From positions 146,208 through 210,207 of the forward strand of contig NZ_JACIJK010000009.1 of NCBI RefSeq assembly GCF_014199305.1: DNA of 64,000 nt. Reading direction: 5' to 3'. Of this stretch, positions 1 through 13,300 are shown in pieces (positions within the stretch are counted from its first letter, which is position 1; every line of letters begins with the position of its first letter). A model generated the notes under the pieces. It ran no database searches. It had not been told where the DNA came from and saw nothing but the letters and a program-made list of their open reading frames with translations. The stretch comes from Sphingomonas aerophila. GTDB lineage: Bacteria; Pseudomonadota; Alphaproteobacteria; Sphingomonadales; Sphingomonadaceae. A program made the position numbers and the translations under genes.

Positions 1-46
1 AAGGCAGGTTTCGGCGGCGGACGCGGAACGAAGAGCCTGCCCTATG

Positions 47-75
47 TTGACCGGGCGCCAGCGTAGCCGTATAGG
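47..75 (+). promoter_or_regulatory. Probable sigma-70 promoter of the str operon
   Basis: A -35 element TTGACC (47-52) and a -10 element TATAGG (70-75) are separated by exactly 17 bases, pointing toward rpsL. The 155 bases between it and the gene hold no convincing gene and would form the mRNA leader. This is judged by eye from consensus matching only. Confidence 0.55.
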
Positions 76-230
76 CGCGCCCGTCCAACGGCCCGTAATC
101 GGGTTGGAACGACATGCTTGAACATTGCTGGATGCATCAAGGGCCGGGGCGCGTGCGCCGCATGGTCCTTTTCGTATTCCAAGGCTTGTTAGGCTCCAGC
201 AAAGTAACCCACTTAAGAGGTGAAGGCTTC

Positions 231-602
231 ATGCCGACGATCAACCAGCTGGTCCGCAAGGGCCGCGAACCGCAGAAGGCCAAGTCCAAGGTCCCTGCGA
301 TGGAGCAGAACCCGCAAAAGCGCGGCGTCTGCACCCGTGTCTATACGACGACCCCGAAGAAGCCGAACTCGGCACTGCGTAAGGTGGCCAAGGTCCGCCT
401 GACCAACAGCCGTGAAGTCATCAGCTATATCCCGGGCGAAGGTCACAACCTTCAGGAGCACTCGGTTGTGCTGATCCGTGGCGGCCGTGTGCGCGACCTT
501 CCCGGCGTGCGCTACCATGTGCTGCGCGGCGTGCTCGACACGCAGGGCGTCAAGAACCGCAAGCAGTCGCGGTCCAAGTACGGTGCCAAGCGGCCCAAGT
601 GA
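231..602 (+). CDS. rpsL: 30S ribosomal protein S12
   Basis: S12 sits at the decoding centre of the 30S subunit and is the classical streptomycin-resistance locus. The 123-residue product begins [11 protein letters not shown], the standard S12 start, and this ATG follows an AAGAGGTGAAG ribosome-binding site; the upstream in-frame extension is not coding. The loop [13 protein letters not shown] carries the sensitive-type Lys43, but position 88, in GGRVRDLPG, is Arg where E. coli has Lys. It is the first gene of the str operon, 44 bases before rpsG. Confidence 0.99.
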   Translation: MPTINQLVRKGREPQKAKSKVPAMEQNPQKRGVCTRVYTTTPKKPNSALRKVAKVRLTNSREVISYIPGEGHNLQEHSVVLIRGGRVRDLPGVRYHVLRGVLDTQGVKNRKQSRSKYGAKRPK

Positions 603-646
603 GCCCGGCCCGTACTCTTCCCACAGCTGATTGAAAGGTAGCCACC

Positions 647-1117
647 ATGGCTCGTCGTCGTCGTCCCGAAAAGCGGGTAATCCTGCCTGATCCCAAGTTC
701 GGGGATGAGGTGCTTTCCAAGTTCATGAACTCCGTCATGTATGACGGCAAGAAGTCCGTTGCCGAGCTGATCGTTTATGGCGCGCTCGAAACGGTTGAAA
801 CCCGTGCCAAGCGCGATCCGCTGGGCGTGTTCCATGACGCGCTCAACAACATAAAGCCAGGCATCGAGGTCCGCAGCCGTCGCGTCGGCGGCGCCACCTA
901 CCAGGTGCCGGTCGAGGTTCGTCCCGAGCGTGCCCAGGCGCTGGCGATTCGCTGGCTTATCACCGCGGCGCGTTCGCGGTCCGAGAACACCATGGCAGCT
1001 CGTCTGTCGGGCGAACTGCTGGACGCGAGCAACAACCGCGGCAATGCGGTGAAGAAGCGCGAAGACACGCACCGCATGGCGGAAGCGAACCGGGCTTTCT
1101 CGCACTACCGCTGGTAG
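647..1117 (+). CDS. rpsG: 30S ribosomal protein S7
   Basis: S7 is a primary 16S rRNA binding protein that nucleates assembly of the 30S head and contacts the E-site tRNA. The product has 156 residues, the usual bacterial length, starting [10 protein letters not shown] and ending in FSHYRW. A GAAAGGTAG ribosome-binding site precedes the ATG. It lies between rpsL and fusA in the standard order. Confidence 0.99.
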   Translation: MARRRRPEKRVILPDPKFGDEVLSKFMNSVMYDGKKSVAELIVYGALETVETRAKRDPLGVFHDALNNIKPGIEVRSRRVGGATYQVPVEVRPERAQALAIRWLITAARSRSENTMAARLSGELLDASNNRGNAVKKREDTHRMAEANRAFSHYRW

Positions 1118-1201
1118 GCTCTGGAAACGGCCCCAATCTAACTTATCTCGTGGGGAGTTGGCTCTGTGCCGGCTCCCCACATTGCCAAGGAAACTACGAT
1201 C

Positions 1202-3298
<2,097 letters not shown>

Positions 3299-3400
3299 GG
3301 CATCCGCCGGGCTGGCATTATACTGAAACTGTCGTTATGGGGCCGCGTCCGGCGCGGCTCCGTAGCGAATCCGGAACCAAACCCCTGAAGGTAGGAAAAA

Positions 3401-4594
<1,194 letters not shown>

Positions 4595-4633
4595 GACGCC
4601 GCGCGGCTTCGGCCGCACGACGTTGGGAAAAAA

Positions 4634-4679
4634 GGAGCCGCCCGATGCGCCGAATGGTGTGTCGGGCGGTTGCCTTTTA
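4634..4679 (+). terminator. Rho-independent terminator after tuf
   Basis: Arms CCGCCCGA (4638-4645) and TCGGGCGG (4662-4669) pair perfectly and are followed by TTTT at 4675-4678. It separates the str genes from the S10 block. Confidence 0.75.
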
Positions 4680-4856
4680 GTGAGGGGCCCGTTATGCGGC
4701 CCCCCTCACGAGAACAAAGAGTAGCGCTCTTTCTCCGCTTTCCGGGTCGCTCCTGACCCGGATCTCATCCCGCCGGCATCCTGCCTGCGGCACGAGCCCG
4801 GGCCGCATGGTTTCGGGAAGTGGCCGAGGGCGTGGCAGCATGAACCGGTAGGGATT
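4680..4856 (+). promoter_or_regulatory. Structured leader upstream of rpsJ
   Basis: This 177-base gap contains two further hairpins: GTGAGGGG / CCCCTCAC at about 4680-4711, and CCGGGTC / GACCCGG at 4742-4761 with a 6-base loop. Neither has a T-tract. They may form the 5' leader of the S10 transcript. Leader control by L4 is known in E. coli, but I see no basis to claim the same mechanism here. No clear promoter was recognised. Confidence 0.35.
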
Positions 4857-5165
4857 ATGGACAACAACATCCGCATCCGCCTCAAGGCGTTCGACCATCG
4901 CGTGCTCGACCAGGCGGCCGGCGACATCGCCGACACCGCTCGCCGGACGGGCGCGTTGATTCGCGGCCCGATCCCGCTCCCGACCCACATCGATAAGTTC
5001 ACCGTTAACCGCGGTCCGCACATCGACAAGAAGTCGCGCGAGCAGTTCGAGACCCGCACCTACAAGCGCCTGCTCGACATCGTGCAGCCGACCCCACAGA
5101 CAGTGGACGCGCTCATGAAGCTCGACCTGGCCGCAGGCGTTGACGTCGAGATCAAGCTCGCGTAA
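4857..5165 (+). CDS. rpsJ: 30S ribosomal protein S10
   Basis: S10 is a 30S head protein and also the NusE component of antitermination complexes. The 102-residue product starts [15 protein letters not shown] and contains the family motif [20 protein letters not shown]. It opens the S10 cluster. A 245-base gap, in which I recognise no gene, separates it from rplC. Confidence 0.98.
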   Translation: MDNNIRIRLKAFDHRVLDQAAGDIADTARRTGALIRGPIPLPTHIDKFTVNRGPHIDKKSREQFETRTYKRLLDIVQPTPQTVDALMKLDLAAGVDVEIKLA

Positions 5166-5410
5166 GGCGCCGGCTCGCGTCGTGGTAGACCATCGGTCCC
5201 GCGACGCTACGGCATTCTGAGATACCGCCGGCGACCTAGGTTTCCGGGCTGCGTCTCCCGCCACGTTCTTGCAGCTAGCGCTGAAAGAGCAACCAGCCCG
5301 GGGCGGGGCGCAAGGTACACAATCCGGGTTGGATGAGCTGGGTCGAGAGGCCCGGTTCGCAAGCACCTGCGGGATGGGCCCGTGGGTGCCTCTGTCAAGG
5401 AGAATGGATC

Positions 5411-6145
5411 ATGCGTACCGGCGTGATCGCGAAGAAGATGGGCATGACCCGCCTGTTTCAGGACGACGGCCGCCACGTGCCGGTCACCGTTCTGCAGCTT
5501 GAGGCGCTTCAGGTTGTCGCCCGCCGCGAAATGACAGTTGATGGTTACACCGCCGTGCAGCTTGGCGCAGGCAGCGCCAAGGCGAAGAACGTTGCCAAGC
5601 CGCAGCGTGGCCAGTTCGGCAAGGCCGAGGTGGAGCCCAAGGCGATCCTGGCGGAGTTCCGGGTTTCCGAGGACAACCTGCTGGACGTGGGCGCCGAGAT
5701 TTCGGCCGAGCACTTCGTTGCCGGCCAGCTCGTCGACATCCAGGGCCGGACGCAGGGCAAGGGCTTTGCCGGCGGCATGAAGCGCTGGAACTTCGGCGGC
5801 CTGCGCGCGACCCACGGCGTCTCGGTCTCGCACCGTTCGCTTGGTTCGACGGGTCAGCGCCAGGATCCAGGCCGCGTCTTCAAGAACAAGAAGATGGCCG
5901 GCCACATGGGTGACAAGTATCGCACCCAGCAGAATCTGGAGATCGTGGGCACCGACGCCGAGCGCGGCCTGATCTTCGTGAAGGGGTCCGTGCCCGGATC
6001 CAAGGGTGGCTGGCTGTTCGTCAAGGACGCCGTCAAGGTTCCGGCCCATGCCGAAGCGCCCAAGCCCGCCGGGCTGAAGGTCGCTGCGAATAACAACACC
6101 GTCGAGGCGCCTGTCGCCGACGCGACCGACGGTCAGGAGGCATAA
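5411..6145 (+). CDS. rplC: 50S ribosomal protein L3
   Basis: L3 binds 23S rRNA near the peptidyl-transferase centre. The start at 5411 ([16 protein letters not shown]) is the family start and follows a TCAAGGAGA ribosome-binding site, giving 244 residues. The signature [18 protein letters not shown] is present. The last roughly 30 residues form an Ala/Lys/Pro-rich tail beyond the conserved fold. The stop codon directly abuts the GTG of rplD. Confidence 0.98.
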   Translation: MRTGVIAKKMGMTRLFQDDGRHVPVTVLQLEALQVVARREMTVDGYTAVQLGAGSAKAKNVAKPQRGQFGKAEVEPKAILAEFRVSEDNLLDVGAEISAEHFVAGQLVDIQGRTQGKGFAGGMKRWNFGGLRATHGVSVSHRSLGSTGQRQDPGRVFKNKKMAGHMGDKYRTQQNLEIVGTDAERGLIFVKGSVPGSKGGWLFVKDAVKVPAHAEAPKPAGLKVAANNNTVEAPVADATDGQEA

Positions 6146-6760
6146 GTGCAGGTCACGGTTCAATCCTTCGCCGGTGGCGCGGGCACGGAGATCGAGCTGG
6201 CGGATGAGGTCTTCGGCCTCGAACCGCGCGCCGACATCCTGCATCGCGTGGTCACCTGGCAGCTCGAGAAGCGTCGTGCGACCGCACGCGGCACTCGCGA
6301 GCGTTCGGACGTTGCGCGCACGGGCAAGAAGCTTGGTCGCCAGAAGGGCGGCGGCGTCGCTCGTCACGGCGATCGTCGCGCCCCCGTCTTCGTCGGCGGT
6401 GGTAAGGCTCACGGCGCTCGCGTTCGTGACTTCAACCCGTCGCTGAACAAGAAGGTGCGTCAGCTCGGCCTGAAGATGGCTCTGTCGAGCCATGCCAAGG
6501 CTGGTTCGCTGATCATCCTGGACGGTTTCGAGGTTGCCAAGACCAAGGAGCTTCAGGGCCACTTCGCTGGCCTGAACGCTGGCAAGCGTACCCTGGTCAT
6601 CGACGGCCAGGCGGGCGAGGGCTTCCGCGCAGGTCGCAACCTGCCGGGCGTGAACCTGCTGCCAGCAGTGGGCGCCAACGTGTATGACATCATCAAGGCC
6701 GACACGCTGGTGCTGACCCGCGCTGCGGTCGAGCAGCTGGAGGCGCGCTTCAATGGCTAA
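6146..6760 (+). CDS. rplD: 50S ribosomal protein L4
   Basis: L4 is an early assembly protein of the 50S subunit whose extended loop lines the exit tunnel. The 204-residue product starts at a GTG immediately after the rplC stop, so the two are probably translationally coupled. The conserved loop segment [19 protein letters not shown] is present, with Arg/Gly-rich character as in the family. The 3' end overlaps rplW by 8 bases. Confidence 0.98.
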   Translation: MQVTVQSFAGGAGTEIELADEVFGLEPRADILHRVVTWQLEKRRATARGTRERSDVARTGKKLGRQKGGGVARHGDRRAPVFVGGGKAHGARVRDFNPSLNKKVRQLGLKMALSSHAKAGSLIILDGFEVAKTKELQGHFAGLNAGKRTLVIDGQAGEGFRAGRNLPGVNLLPAVGANVYDIIKADTLVLTRAAVEQLEARFNG

Positions 6761-7067
6761 GCCGCAGACCGCGGTGGACGTCCGTCATTACGACGTGATC
6801 GTTGCGCCGCACATCACCGAGAAGGCGACGCTGATCTCCGATCAGAACGCCGTTGTGTTCAGGGTCGCCCAGACCGCGACCAAGCCGCAGATCAAGGCGG
6901 CGGTTGAGGCCCTGTTCGGCGTGTCCGTCACCGGCGTGAACACGATCGTGCAGAAGGGCAAGACCAAGCGGTGGAAGGGCGTGCCCTACACCAAGTCGGA
7001 CGTGAAGAAGGCGATCGTTACCCTGGCCGCTGGCCAGTCGATCGACATCACCGAGGGGGTGCGCTGA
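6753..7067 (+). CDS. rplW: 50S ribosomal protein L23
   Basis: L23 sits at the exit-tunnel mouth and docks trigger factor and SRP. The product has 104 residues with the family elements ITEKATLI and [20 protein letters not shown]. Its ATG lies inside the end of rplD (8-base overlap), and its stop is separated by one base from rplB. Confidence 0.98.
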   Translation: MAKPQTAVDVRHYDVIVAPHITEKATLISDQNAVVFRVAQTATKPQIKAAVEALFGVSVTGVNTIVQKGKTKRWKGVPYTKSDVKKAIVTLAAGQSIDITEGVR

Positions 7068-7068
7068 A

Positions 7069-7908
7069 ATGGCGCTCAAGCAATATAATCCGACGAGCCC
7101 CGGCGTTCGCGGCCTGATCCTTGTCGACAAGTCGTCGCTCTACAAGGGCAAGCCGGTCAAGGCGCTCACCGAGGGCAAGAACAAGACGGGTGGCCGGAAC
7201 AACAAGGGCCATGTGACCAGCCGCGGCATCGCGGGCGGCCACAAGCAGAAGTATCGTTTCATCGACTTCACCCGCCGCAAGTGGGACGTCGAGGGCACGG
7301 TTGAGCGGCTCGAATATGATCCCAATCGCACCGCGTTCATTGCGCTGGTCAGCTATGGCGACGGAGAGCAGTCCTACATCATCGCGCCGCAGCGTCTGGC
7401 TGCCGGTGACAAGGTGATCGCGGGCCGCAAGACCGACGTGAAGCCGGGCAATGCCATGGAGCTGGGCCAGATGCCGGTCGGCACCATTGTCCACAATGTG
7501 GAGATGAAGCCGGGCAAGGGCGGTCAGATCGCACGGTCGGCCGGCACCTATGTGCAGGTTGTGGGCCGTGATCGGGGCATGGTCATTGTTCGCCTGAACT
7601 CGGGCGAGCAGCGCTACATCCATGGCGAGTGCATGGCGACGGTGGGTGCGGTGTCGAACCCGGACAACCAGAACCAGAACCTCGGCAAGGCTGGTCGCAG
7701 CCGCTGGATGGGCAAGCGCCCGCTGACCCGCGGCGTCGCGAAGAACCCGGTCGACCACCCGCACGGCGGTGGTGAAGGCCGTACCTCGGGCGGCCGTCAC
7801 CCGGTTACCCCGTGGGGCAAGCCGACCAAGGGTGCGCGCACCCGTCACAACAAGTCGACCGACAAGATGATCATCCGGTCGCGTCATTCGACCAAGAGGA
7901 AGGGCTAA
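7069..7908 (+). CDS. rplB: 50S ribosomal protein L2
   Basis: L2 is a core 23S rRNA binding protein needed for peptidyl transferase activity and subunit joining. The 279-residue product contains the signature [20 protein letters not shown] near the C-terminus, including the conserved active-region histidine. It starts [15 protein letters not shown]. rpsS starts immediately after its stop codon. Confidence 0.99.
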   Translation: MALKQYNPTSPGVRGLILVDKSSLYKGKPVKALTEGKNKTGGRNNKGHVTSRGIAGGHKQKYRFIDFTRRKWDVEGTVERLEYDPNRTAFIALVSYGDGEQSYIIAPQRLAAGDKVIAGRKTDVKPGNAMELGQMPVGTIVHNVEMKPGKGGQIARSAGTYVQVVGRDRGMVIVRLNSGEQRYIHGECMATVGAVSNPDNQNQNLGKAGRSRWMGKRPLTRGVAKNPVDHPHGGGEGRTSGGRHPVTPWGKPTKGARTRHNKSTDKMIIRSRHSTKRKG

Positions 7909-8184
7909 ATGGCTCGTTCAGTCTGGAAGGGCCCGTTCGTCGAACTGAGCCTGCTCAAGAAGGCCGAGGCCGCGCAGGACGCGGGTGGCCGTGCGCCGAT
8001 CAAGACCTGGTCGCGTCGTTCCACCATCCTGCCGCAGTTCGTTGGCCTGACGTTCACGGTCTACAACGGCAAGAAGTTCGTGCCGGTGTCGGTCAATGAG
8101 GACATGGTCGGCATGAAGCTGGGTGAGTTTGCGCCGACGCGCTACTTCCCGGGTCACGCTGCTGACAAGAAGGGCAAGCGCTGA
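7909..8184 (+). CDS. rpsS: 30S ribosomal protein S19
   Basis: S19 binds the 30S head with S13 and contacts the A-site finger. The product has 91 residues, beginning [20 protein letters not shown] and ending with the family segment [21 protein letters not shown]. It abuts rplB, and its stop codon overlaps the rplV start by one base. Confidence 0.98.
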   Translation: MARSVWKGPFVELSLLKKAEAAQDAGGRAPIKTWSRRSTILPQFVGLTFTVYNGKKFVPVSVNEDMVGMKLGEFAPTRYFPGHAADKKGKR

Positions 8185-8561
8185 TGAGCAAGCCTGCATC
8201 CCCCCGCAAGGTCGGTGACAAGGAAGCCTTGTCCGTCGGCACGCAGATCCGCGGATCCGCGCAGAAGCTGAACCTGGTTGCGGCGCTGATCCGCGGCAAG
8301 AAGGCCAGCGATGCGCTGAACATCCTGCAGTTCTCGCCCAAGGGCATGGCGGTTGACGCGCGCAAGGTGCTGGCTTCGGCCATCGCCAATGCCGAGAACA
8401 ACCACAATCTCGACGTCGACGCTCTCGTCGTCGCCGAGGCCTCGGTCGGCAAGTCGATCACCATGAAGCGGTTCGCAACGCGCGGCCGCGGCAAGTCCAC
8501 CCGCATCCTGAAGCCGTTTTCGCGCCTCCGGATTGTCGTGCGCGAGCAGGAAGAAGCCTAA
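8184..8561 (+). CDS. rplV: 50S ribosomal protein L22
   Basis: L22 lines the polypeptide exit tunnel with its beta-hairpin. The product has 125 residues with the conserved C-terminal hairpin [20 protein letters not shown]. It overlaps rpsS and rpsC by one base at each end (TGATG junctions), which indicates translational coupling. Confidence 0.98.
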   Translation: MSKPASPRKVGDKEALSVGTQIRGSAQKLNLVAALIRGKKASDALNILQFSPKGMAVDARKVLASAIANAENNHNLDVDALVVAEASVGKSITMKRFATRGRGKSTRILKPFSRLRIVVREQEEA

Positions 8562-9268
8562 TGGGTCAGAAATCCAATCCCATCGGTCTGCGCCTGCAGA
8601 TCAACCGCACCTGGGACAGCCGCTGGTTCGCTGAGGGCGCCGACTATGGTCGCCTGCTGCTGGAGGATCTGAAGATCCGCCAGTACATCATGAAGACGCT
8701 GCCGCAGGCGGCGATCTCCAAGGTGGTGATCGAGCGTCCGGCCAAGCTGTGCCGCATCTCCGTATTTGCCGCGCGCCCTGGCGTGATCATCGGCAAGAAG
8801 GGCTCGGACATCGAGAAGCTCCGCAAGACGCTGGGCGCGATGACCACGAGCGACGTGTCGCTGAACATCGTCGAGATCCGCAAGCCCGAGGTGGACGCCC
8901 GCCTGGTCGCGCAGTCGATCGCCGACCAGCTGGAGCGCCGTATCGCGTTCCGTCGCGCCATGAAGCGCGCGGTGCAGTCGGCGCTTCGCCTGGGTGCCGA
9001 GGGCATTCGCGTCGCGTGCGGTGGCCGTCTGGGCGGCGCGGAGATCGCGCGCGCCGAGAGCTATCGTGAGGGCCGCGTTCCGCTGCACACCCTGCGCGCG
9101 AACATCGACTATGCCGAGGCTGAAGCTCATACGTCCTATGGCGTGTGCGGCGTGAAGGTCTGGGTGTTCAAGGGCGAGATCCTGGGTCACGACCCGATGG
9201 CGACCGACCGGCTGATGATGGAGGCTCAGACCTCCGGAGTCCGTCCGGCGCGCGATGACCGCCGCTAA
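8561..9268 (+). CDS. rpsC: 30S ribosomal protein S3
   Basis: S3 lies at the mRNA entry channel and contributes to mRNA helicase activity. The 235-residue product begins [20 protein letters not shown] and has the KH-domain motif [13 protein letters not shown] at about residues 70-82. The C-terminal domain segment [19 protein letters not shown] is intact. It is 12 bases before rplP. Confidence 0.98.
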   Translation: MGQKSNPIGLRLQINRTWDSRWFAEGADYGRLLLEDLKIRQYIMKTLPQAAISKVVIERPAKLCRISVFAARPGVIIGKKGSDIEKLRKTLGAMTTSDVSLNIVEIRKPEVDARLVAQSIADQLERRIAFRRAMKRAVQSALRLGAEGIRVACGGRLGGAEIARAESYREGRVPLHTLRANIDYAEAEAHTSYGVCGVKVWVFKGEILGHDPMATDRLMMEAQTSGVRPARDDRR

Positions 9269-9280
9269 GGAGTAAGAGAC

Positions 9281-9715
9281 GTGCTGCAACCAAAGCGCAC
9301 CAAGTTCCGCAAGGCGTTCAAGGGCCGCATCTCGGGCAAAGCGCCCGGCGGTACCGAGCTGAACTTCGGCGCCTATGGCCTGAAGGCCATGGAGCCGGAG
9401 CGGATCACCGCCCGCCAGATCGAGGCGGCTCGCCGTGCGATCACCCGCCACATGCGCCGTCAGGGCCGCTTGTGGATCCGCATCTTCCCGGACGTGCCCG
9501 TCTCGTCCAAGCCTGCCGAAGTCCGCATGGGCTCGGGCAAGGGCGCGCCTGAGTTCTGGGTCGCCCGTGTCAAGCCGGGCCGGATCCTCTTCGAGGTGGA
9601 CGGCATTGATGGCAAGCTGGCAGCCGAGGCGTTTGAGCGCGCCGCGATGAAGCTGCCGATCAAGACCAAGGTCGTGGCTCGCCTCGGCGACACCTCGCAC
9701 CTGGGAGGCGAGTGA
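9281..9715 (+). CDS. rplP: 50S ribosomal protein L16
   Basis: L16 organises the A-site region of the 50S subunit. The 144-residue product starts with GTG ([15 protein letters not shown]) behind a TAAGGAGTAAGAG ribosome-binding site. The signature [20 protein letters not shown] is present. The stop is one base upstream of the rpmC ATG. Confidence 0.98.
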   Translation: MLQPKRTKFRKAFKGRISGKAPGGTELNFGAYGLKAMEPERITARQIEAARRAITRHMRRQGRLWIRIFPDVPVSSKPAEVRMGSGKGAPEFWVARVKPGRILFEVDGIDGKLAAEAFERAAMKLPIKTKVVARLGDTSHLGGE

Positions 9716-9716
9716 C

Positions 9717-9917
9717 ATGGCGAAGACTGATTTCAACGGCCAGAGCGACGACCAGCTCACCGAGAGCCTGGGTCAGCTGAAGCGCGAGCAGTTCAACCTG
9801 CGCTTCCAGGCGGCGACCAGCCAGCTCGAGAAGCCGAGCCGCGTGGCGGAGGTCCGCAAGGACATCGCCCGCATCAAGACCCTGCAGACGCAGCGCTCCG
9901 CTGCGGCTGGCAAGTAA
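9717..9917 (+). CDS. rpmC: 50S ribosomal protein L29
   Basis: L29 is a small two-helix protein near the tunnel exit beside L23. The 66-residue product contains the family core [18 protein letters not shown] followed by [11 protein letters not shown]. It lies between rplP and rpsQ with short spacers and a GGAGG-type ribosome-binding site inside the end of rplP. Confidence 0.97.
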   Translation: MAKTDFNGQSDDQLTESLGQLKREQFNLRFQAATSQLEKPSRVAEVRKDIARIKTLQTQRSAAAGK

Positions 9918-9930
9918 GGAGTAGCAGCAC

Positions 9931-10203
9931 ATGCCCAAGCGCGTGCTGACCGGTCTGATCGTATCCGACAAGGGCGACAAGACCGTGGTGGTGAACGTCG
10001 AGCGCAAGGTGAAGCACGCGCTCTACGGCAAGATCATCCGTCGTTCCAAAAAGTACCACGCCCATGACGAGGCGAACGAGTACAAGGCTGGCGAGACGGT
10101 GCGGATCGAAGAGACCGCGCCGATGAGCAAGCTGAAGAACTGGCGGGTTCTCGATCGCGTCGGGGCGGCTGCCGCTCCCGAGCGGGTCGACGTCGACGCC
10201 TAA
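9931..10203 (+). CDS. rpsQ: 30S ribosomal protein S17
   Basis: S17 is an early-assembling OB-fold protein of the 30S body. The 90-residue product starts [20 protein letters not shown] and holds the motif [20 protein letters not shown]. The AAGGAGTAG ribosome-binding site is strong. It is the last gene before an intrinsic terminator that cuts the S10-spc run. Confidence 0.98.
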   Translation: MPKRVLTGLIVSDKGDKTVVVNVERKVKHALYGKIIRRSKKYHAHDEANEYKAGETVRIEETAPMSKLKNWRVLDRVGAAAAPERVDVDA

Positions 10204-10318
10204 GGCCTGGTCCTCCTGCGAAAGCGGGAGGGCAGGGCGCCAGGGGCCGCAAGGCTGACCTGGGCAAGAAGTTGGGTGGCGCTTGCGCTTCATTCGTGAA
10301 GCGGGTAAAGGCGCCGCT

Positions 10319-10355
10319 CCCCGACGCGAGTTCGCTCGCGCCGGGGTTTTGTTTT
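10319..10355 (+). terminator. Rho-independent terminator between rpsQ and rplN
   Basis: CCCCG-A-CGCGAG (10319-10330) pairs with CTCGCG-C-CGGGG (10335-10346) around a TTCG tetraloop, with one internal A.C mismatch, and is followed by TTTTGTTTT. This is a textbook hairpin in the 202-base gap between S17 and L14. The rest of the gap holds no gene that I recognise; any promoter for rplN must lie in it or further upstream. Confidence 0.8.
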
Positions 10356-10405
10356 AGTCGGGGCTGGGTCGGTATCCACCCCAAGCGAGAGAAGGAATCG
10401 GATCC

Positions 10406-10774
10406 ATGATCCAGATGCAGTCCAATCTCGACGTCGCTGACAATAGCGGCGCGAAGCGGGTGCAGTGCATCAAGGTGTTGGGCGGCTCTAAGCGTCGTAC
10501 CGCATCGGTTGGCGACATCATCGTGGTGTCGATCAAGGAAGCGCAGCCGCGCGGCCGCGTGAAGAAGGGCGACGTTCATCGCGCCGTGATCGTGCGCACC
10601 GCCAAGGACATCCACCGCGCGGATGGTTCGACCATTCGCTTCGACAGCAACGCTGCCGTGCTGGTCAACAAGAACGAGGAGCCGATCGGCACCCGTATCT
10701 TTGGCCCGGTCGTGCGCGAGCTGCGTGGCAAGAAGCACATGAAGATCATCAGCCTTGCGCCGGAGGTGCTGTAA
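10406..10774 (+). CDS. rplN: 50S ribosomal protein L14
   Basis: L14 forms part of the intersubunit bridges of the 50S subunit. The 122-residue product starts [20 protein letters not shown] and contains [13 protein letters not shown] near the end. A GAGAGAAGG ribosome-binding site precedes it. It heads the spc segment after the terminator and overlaps rplX by one base. Confidence 0.98.
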   Translation: MIQMQSNLDVADNSGAKRVQCIKVLGGSKRRTASVGDIIVVSIKEAQPRGRVKKGDVHRAVIVRTAKDIHRADGSTIRFDSNAAVLVNKNEEPIGTRIFGPVVRELRGKKHMKIISLAPEVL

Positions 10775-11091
10775 TGGCGGCCGCCAAGATCAAGAAGGGT
10801 GATCGCGTCGTTGTTCTGTCCGGCAAGGACAAGGGCAAGACGGGCACCGTGACCCAGGCGCTGCCCAAGGACAGCAAGGTAGTGGTAGAGGGCGTGAACA
10901 TCGCGACCCGTCACCGCAAGCCGACACAGGCAGAGCCGCAGGGTGGTCTGGTCCGCACTGAAGCTCCGCTTCACGTGTCCAAGGTCGCCCACGTCACCGC
11001 GGACGGCAAGCCGACCCGTGTTCGCTTCGAGACCCAGGACGGCAAGAAGGTTCGCGTCGCTGTCAAGACCGGGGAGGCCATCAATGGCTGA
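10774..11091 (+). CDS. rplX: 50S ribosomal protein L24
   Basis: L24 initiates 50S assembly and sits at the exit tunnel. The 105-residue product carries the KOW motif [19 protein letters not shown] near its N-terminus. The start overlaps the rplN stop (TAATG), and the end overlaps the rplE start by 8 bases. Confidence 0.98.
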   Translation: MAAAKIKKGDRVVVLSGKDKGKTGTVTQALPKDSKVVVEGVNIATRHRKPTQAEPQGGLVRTEAPLHVSKVAHVTADGKPTRVRFETQDGKKVRVAVKTGEAING

Positions 11092-11674
11092 TGCTTACAA
11101 GCCGCGCATGAAGGCGATCTATGAGGATCGCATCATCAAGGCCATGACCGAGAAGTTCGGTTACACCAACGCGCTCCAGATCCCCCGGATCGAGAAGATC
11201 GTGCTCAACATGGGCGTCGGCGAGGCGACCCAGGACAAGAAGCGCGTCGAGCAGGCTGCATCCGAGATGGAGCTGATCGCGGGCCAGAAGCCGGTGATCA
11301 CCAAGGCCAAGAAGTCGATCGCGCAGTTCAAGCTGCGTGAAGGCATGCCGATCGGCGTCAAGGTGACGTTGCGTCGCGAGCGCATGTACGAGTTCCTGGA
11401 CCGCTTCATCACGATCGCTCTGCCGCGCGTGCGCGACTTCCGTGGTCTGAATCCCAAGAGCTTTGATGGCCGTGGCAATTATGCCTGCGGCATCAAGGAG
11501 CAGATCATCTTCCCCGAGATCAACTATGACCGCATCGACAAGGTGCGCGGCATGGACGTCATCGTCACCACCACGGCGAAGACGGACGACGAGGCGCGCG
11601 AGCTGCTTCGCCTGTTCGGCTTCCCGTTCCCCCGCGACGAAGGTGCTGCCGACGAGCAGCGCCAGGCCGCGTAA
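11084..11674 (+). CDS. rplE: 50S ribosomal protein L5
   Basis: L5 binds 5S rRNA and forms the central-protuberance bridge to the small subunit. The start at 11084 ([17 protein letters not shown]) is the family start and overlaps rplX, giving 196 residues. The motif [13 protein letters not shown] and the segment [15 protein letters not shown] are present. A short Glu/Gln/Ala tail extends past the usual end. Confidence 0.98.
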   Translation: MADAYKPRMKAIYEDRIIKAMTEKFGYTNALQIPRIEKIVLNMGVGEATQDKKRVEQAASEMELIAGQKPVITKAKKSIAQFKLREGMPIGVKVTLRRERMYEFLDRFITIALPRVRDFRGLNPKSFDGRGNYACGIKEQIIFPEINYDRIDKVRGMDVIVTTTAKTDDEARELLRLFGFPFPRDEGAADEQRQAA

Positions 11675-11701
11675 CGGACCTGAAGAAGAGAGCTTAAGTC
11701 C

Positions 11702-12007
11702 ATGGCGAAACTGAGTTCCATCAACAAGAACGAGCGTCGAAAGAAGCTCGTCAAGCAGTATGCGGGCAAGTACGCGAAGCTGAAGGCTACCGCGAACGAC
11801 CAGAGCCTTGATGACGGGGAGCGTCTGATCGCTCGCCTGAAGATGGCCGAGCTGCCCCGCAACGCGAACCCGACCCGCATCCGCAATCGTTGCGAGCTGA
11901 CGGGTCGCCCGCGTGCATACTACCGCAAGTTCCGTCTTGCCCGCGTCATGCTGCGGGATCTGGCCAACAAGGGCCTGATCCCCGGTGTCACGAAGTCGAG
12001 CTGGTAA
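11702..12007 (+). CDS. rpsN: 30S ribosomal protein S14
   Basis: S14 belongs to the head of the 30S subunit. The 101-residue length and the absence of paired CxxC motifs mark it as the long, zinc-free S14 form. The C-terminal signature [17 protein letters not shown] is present. The start follows a GAAGAGAG ribosome-binding site and the gene lies 27 bases after rplE. Confidence 0.98.
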   Translation: MAKLSSINKNERRKKLVKQYAGKYAKLKATANDQSLDDGERLIARLKMAELPRNANPTRIRNRCELTGRPRAYYRKFRLARVMLRDLANKGLIPGVTKSSW

Positions 12008-12018
12008 GGACACCCAAG

Positions 12019-12414
12019 ATGGCAGTGACCGATCCCCTGGGTGACCTGCTCACCCGCATCCGCAACGGCCAGCGCGCGCGCAAGGACTCCGTCCTGTCGC
12101 CCGCCAGCAACCTGCGCGTCCGTGTCCTCGATGTGCTTCAGCGCGAGGGCTACATCCGTGGCTATGCCGAAGAGCAGATGGGGCCCGCCAAGGGCGTCCG
12201 CATCGAGCTCAAGTATTTCGAGGGCCAGCCGGCGATCAAGCACGTCGCGCGCGTCTCGAAGCCGGGCCGCCGCGTCTACTCGGGCAGCCAGGAGCTGCCA
12301 CGGGTCATGAACGGCCTGGGCATCACCATCGTATCGACGCCGCGTGGCGTGCTCTCGGATGCCGAGGCGCGCGAGCAGAACGTCGGTGGCGAAGTGCTGG
12401 CGGAGGTATTCTGA
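12019..12414 (+). CDS. rpsH: 30S ribosomal protein S8
   Basis: S8 is a primary 16S rRNA binder and, in E. coli, the translational repressor of the spc operon. The start at 12019 ([18 protein letters not shown]) is the family start, giving 131 residues. The C-terminal signature [19 protein letters not shown] is present. Its TGA overlaps the rplF ATG by one base. Confidence 0.98.
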   Translation: MAVTDPLGDLLTRIRNGQRARKDSVLSPASNLRVRVLDVLQREGYIRGYAEEQMGPAKGVRIELKYFEGQPAIKHVARVSKPGRRVYSGSQELPRVMNGLGITIVSTPRGVLSDAEAREQNVGGEVLAEVF

Positions 12415-12947
12415 TGAGCCGCATCGGTAAAAAGGCGGTTCCGATCCCCGCGGGGGTGACCGCCACCGTGCAGGACGGCAATCTGAGCGTGAAGGGTCCC
12501 AAGGGCACCCTGAACCTCAAGATGGCCGACCTTGTAACTTACGACGTCCAGTCGGACGGCATCTCGGTTCAGCCGGCGAACGACACCAAGCGCGCTCAAG
12601 CCTTTTGGGGAATGCAGCGCACGTTGGTGCAGAACCTGGTAACCGGCGTGACCGAAGGCTTTTCCAAGAAGCTGGTGATCACGGGCGTTGGCTATCGTGC
12701 CGCGGCGCAGGGCAAGAACCTGAAGCTTCAGCTCGGCTACAGCCATGACGTCAACATCGACGTGCCCGAGGGCATCGAGGTGAAGACCCCGGATCCTACC
12801 ACGGTTGAGATCACCGGCGCCGACAAGCAGAAGGTGGGCCAGCTGGCTGCCGTCATCCGCCAGTGGCGGAAGCCCGAGCCGTACAAGGGCAAGGGTATCA
12901 AGTACGACGGCGAGTTCATCTTCCGCAAGGAAGGGAAGAAGAAGTAA
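12414..12947 (+). CDS. rplF: 50S ribosomal protein L6
   Basis: L6 binds near the sarcin-ricin loop and the factor-binding site. The product is 177 residues, starting [15 protein letters not shown], with the C-terminal signature [16 protein letters not shown]. It overlaps rpsH and rplR by one base at each end. Confidence 0.98.
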   Translation: MSRIGKKAVPIPAGVTATVQDGNLSVKGPKGTLNLKMADLVTYDVQSDGISVQPANDTKRAQAFWGMQRTLVQNLVTGVTEGFSKKLVITGVGYRAAAQGKNLKLQLGYSHDVNIDVPEGIEVKTPDPTTVEITGADKQKVGQLAAVIRQWRKPEPYKGKGIKYDGEFIFRKEGKKK

Positions 12948-13297
12948 TGACCAAGGGTCTTTCCCTGTTCGAGAAGCGCCGTCGGCGCAATCGTACCGCG
13001 CTCCGCGCGCGCGCCGGCACCCGTCCTCGGTTGTCGGTGCATCGGTCGGGCAAGCACATTTATGCCCAGGTGATCGACGACGCAGCAGGCCGCACGGTCG
13101 CTGCGGCCTCGACGCTGGCTGGCCACGACGGTGCGACGGCGAATGTAGCCGCCGCAACCGAGGTTGGCCGGCGCGTCGCGGAGGCAGCCAAGGCTGCCGG
13201 CGTGACCCAGGTCGTGTTCGATCGCGGTGGCTTCCTTTATCACGGTCGCGTCAAGGCGCTGGCCGAGGCGGCTCGCGAAGCCGGTCTGGAGTTCTAA
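12947..13297 (+). CDS. rplR: 50S ribosomal protein L18
   Basis: L18 binds 5S rRNA in the central protuberance. The start at 12947 ([19 protein letters not shown]) gives 116 residues, the standard length. The core [20 protein letters not shown] and the C-terminal [20 protein letters not shown] match the family. It is three bases upstream of rpsE. Confidence 0.98.
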   Translation: MTKGLSLFEKRRRRNRTALRARAGTRPRLSVHRSGKHIYAQVIDDAAGRTVAAASTLAGHDGATANVAAATEVGRRVAEAAKAAGVTQVVFDRGGFLYHGRVKALAEAAREAGLEF

Positions 13298-13300
13298 TAA

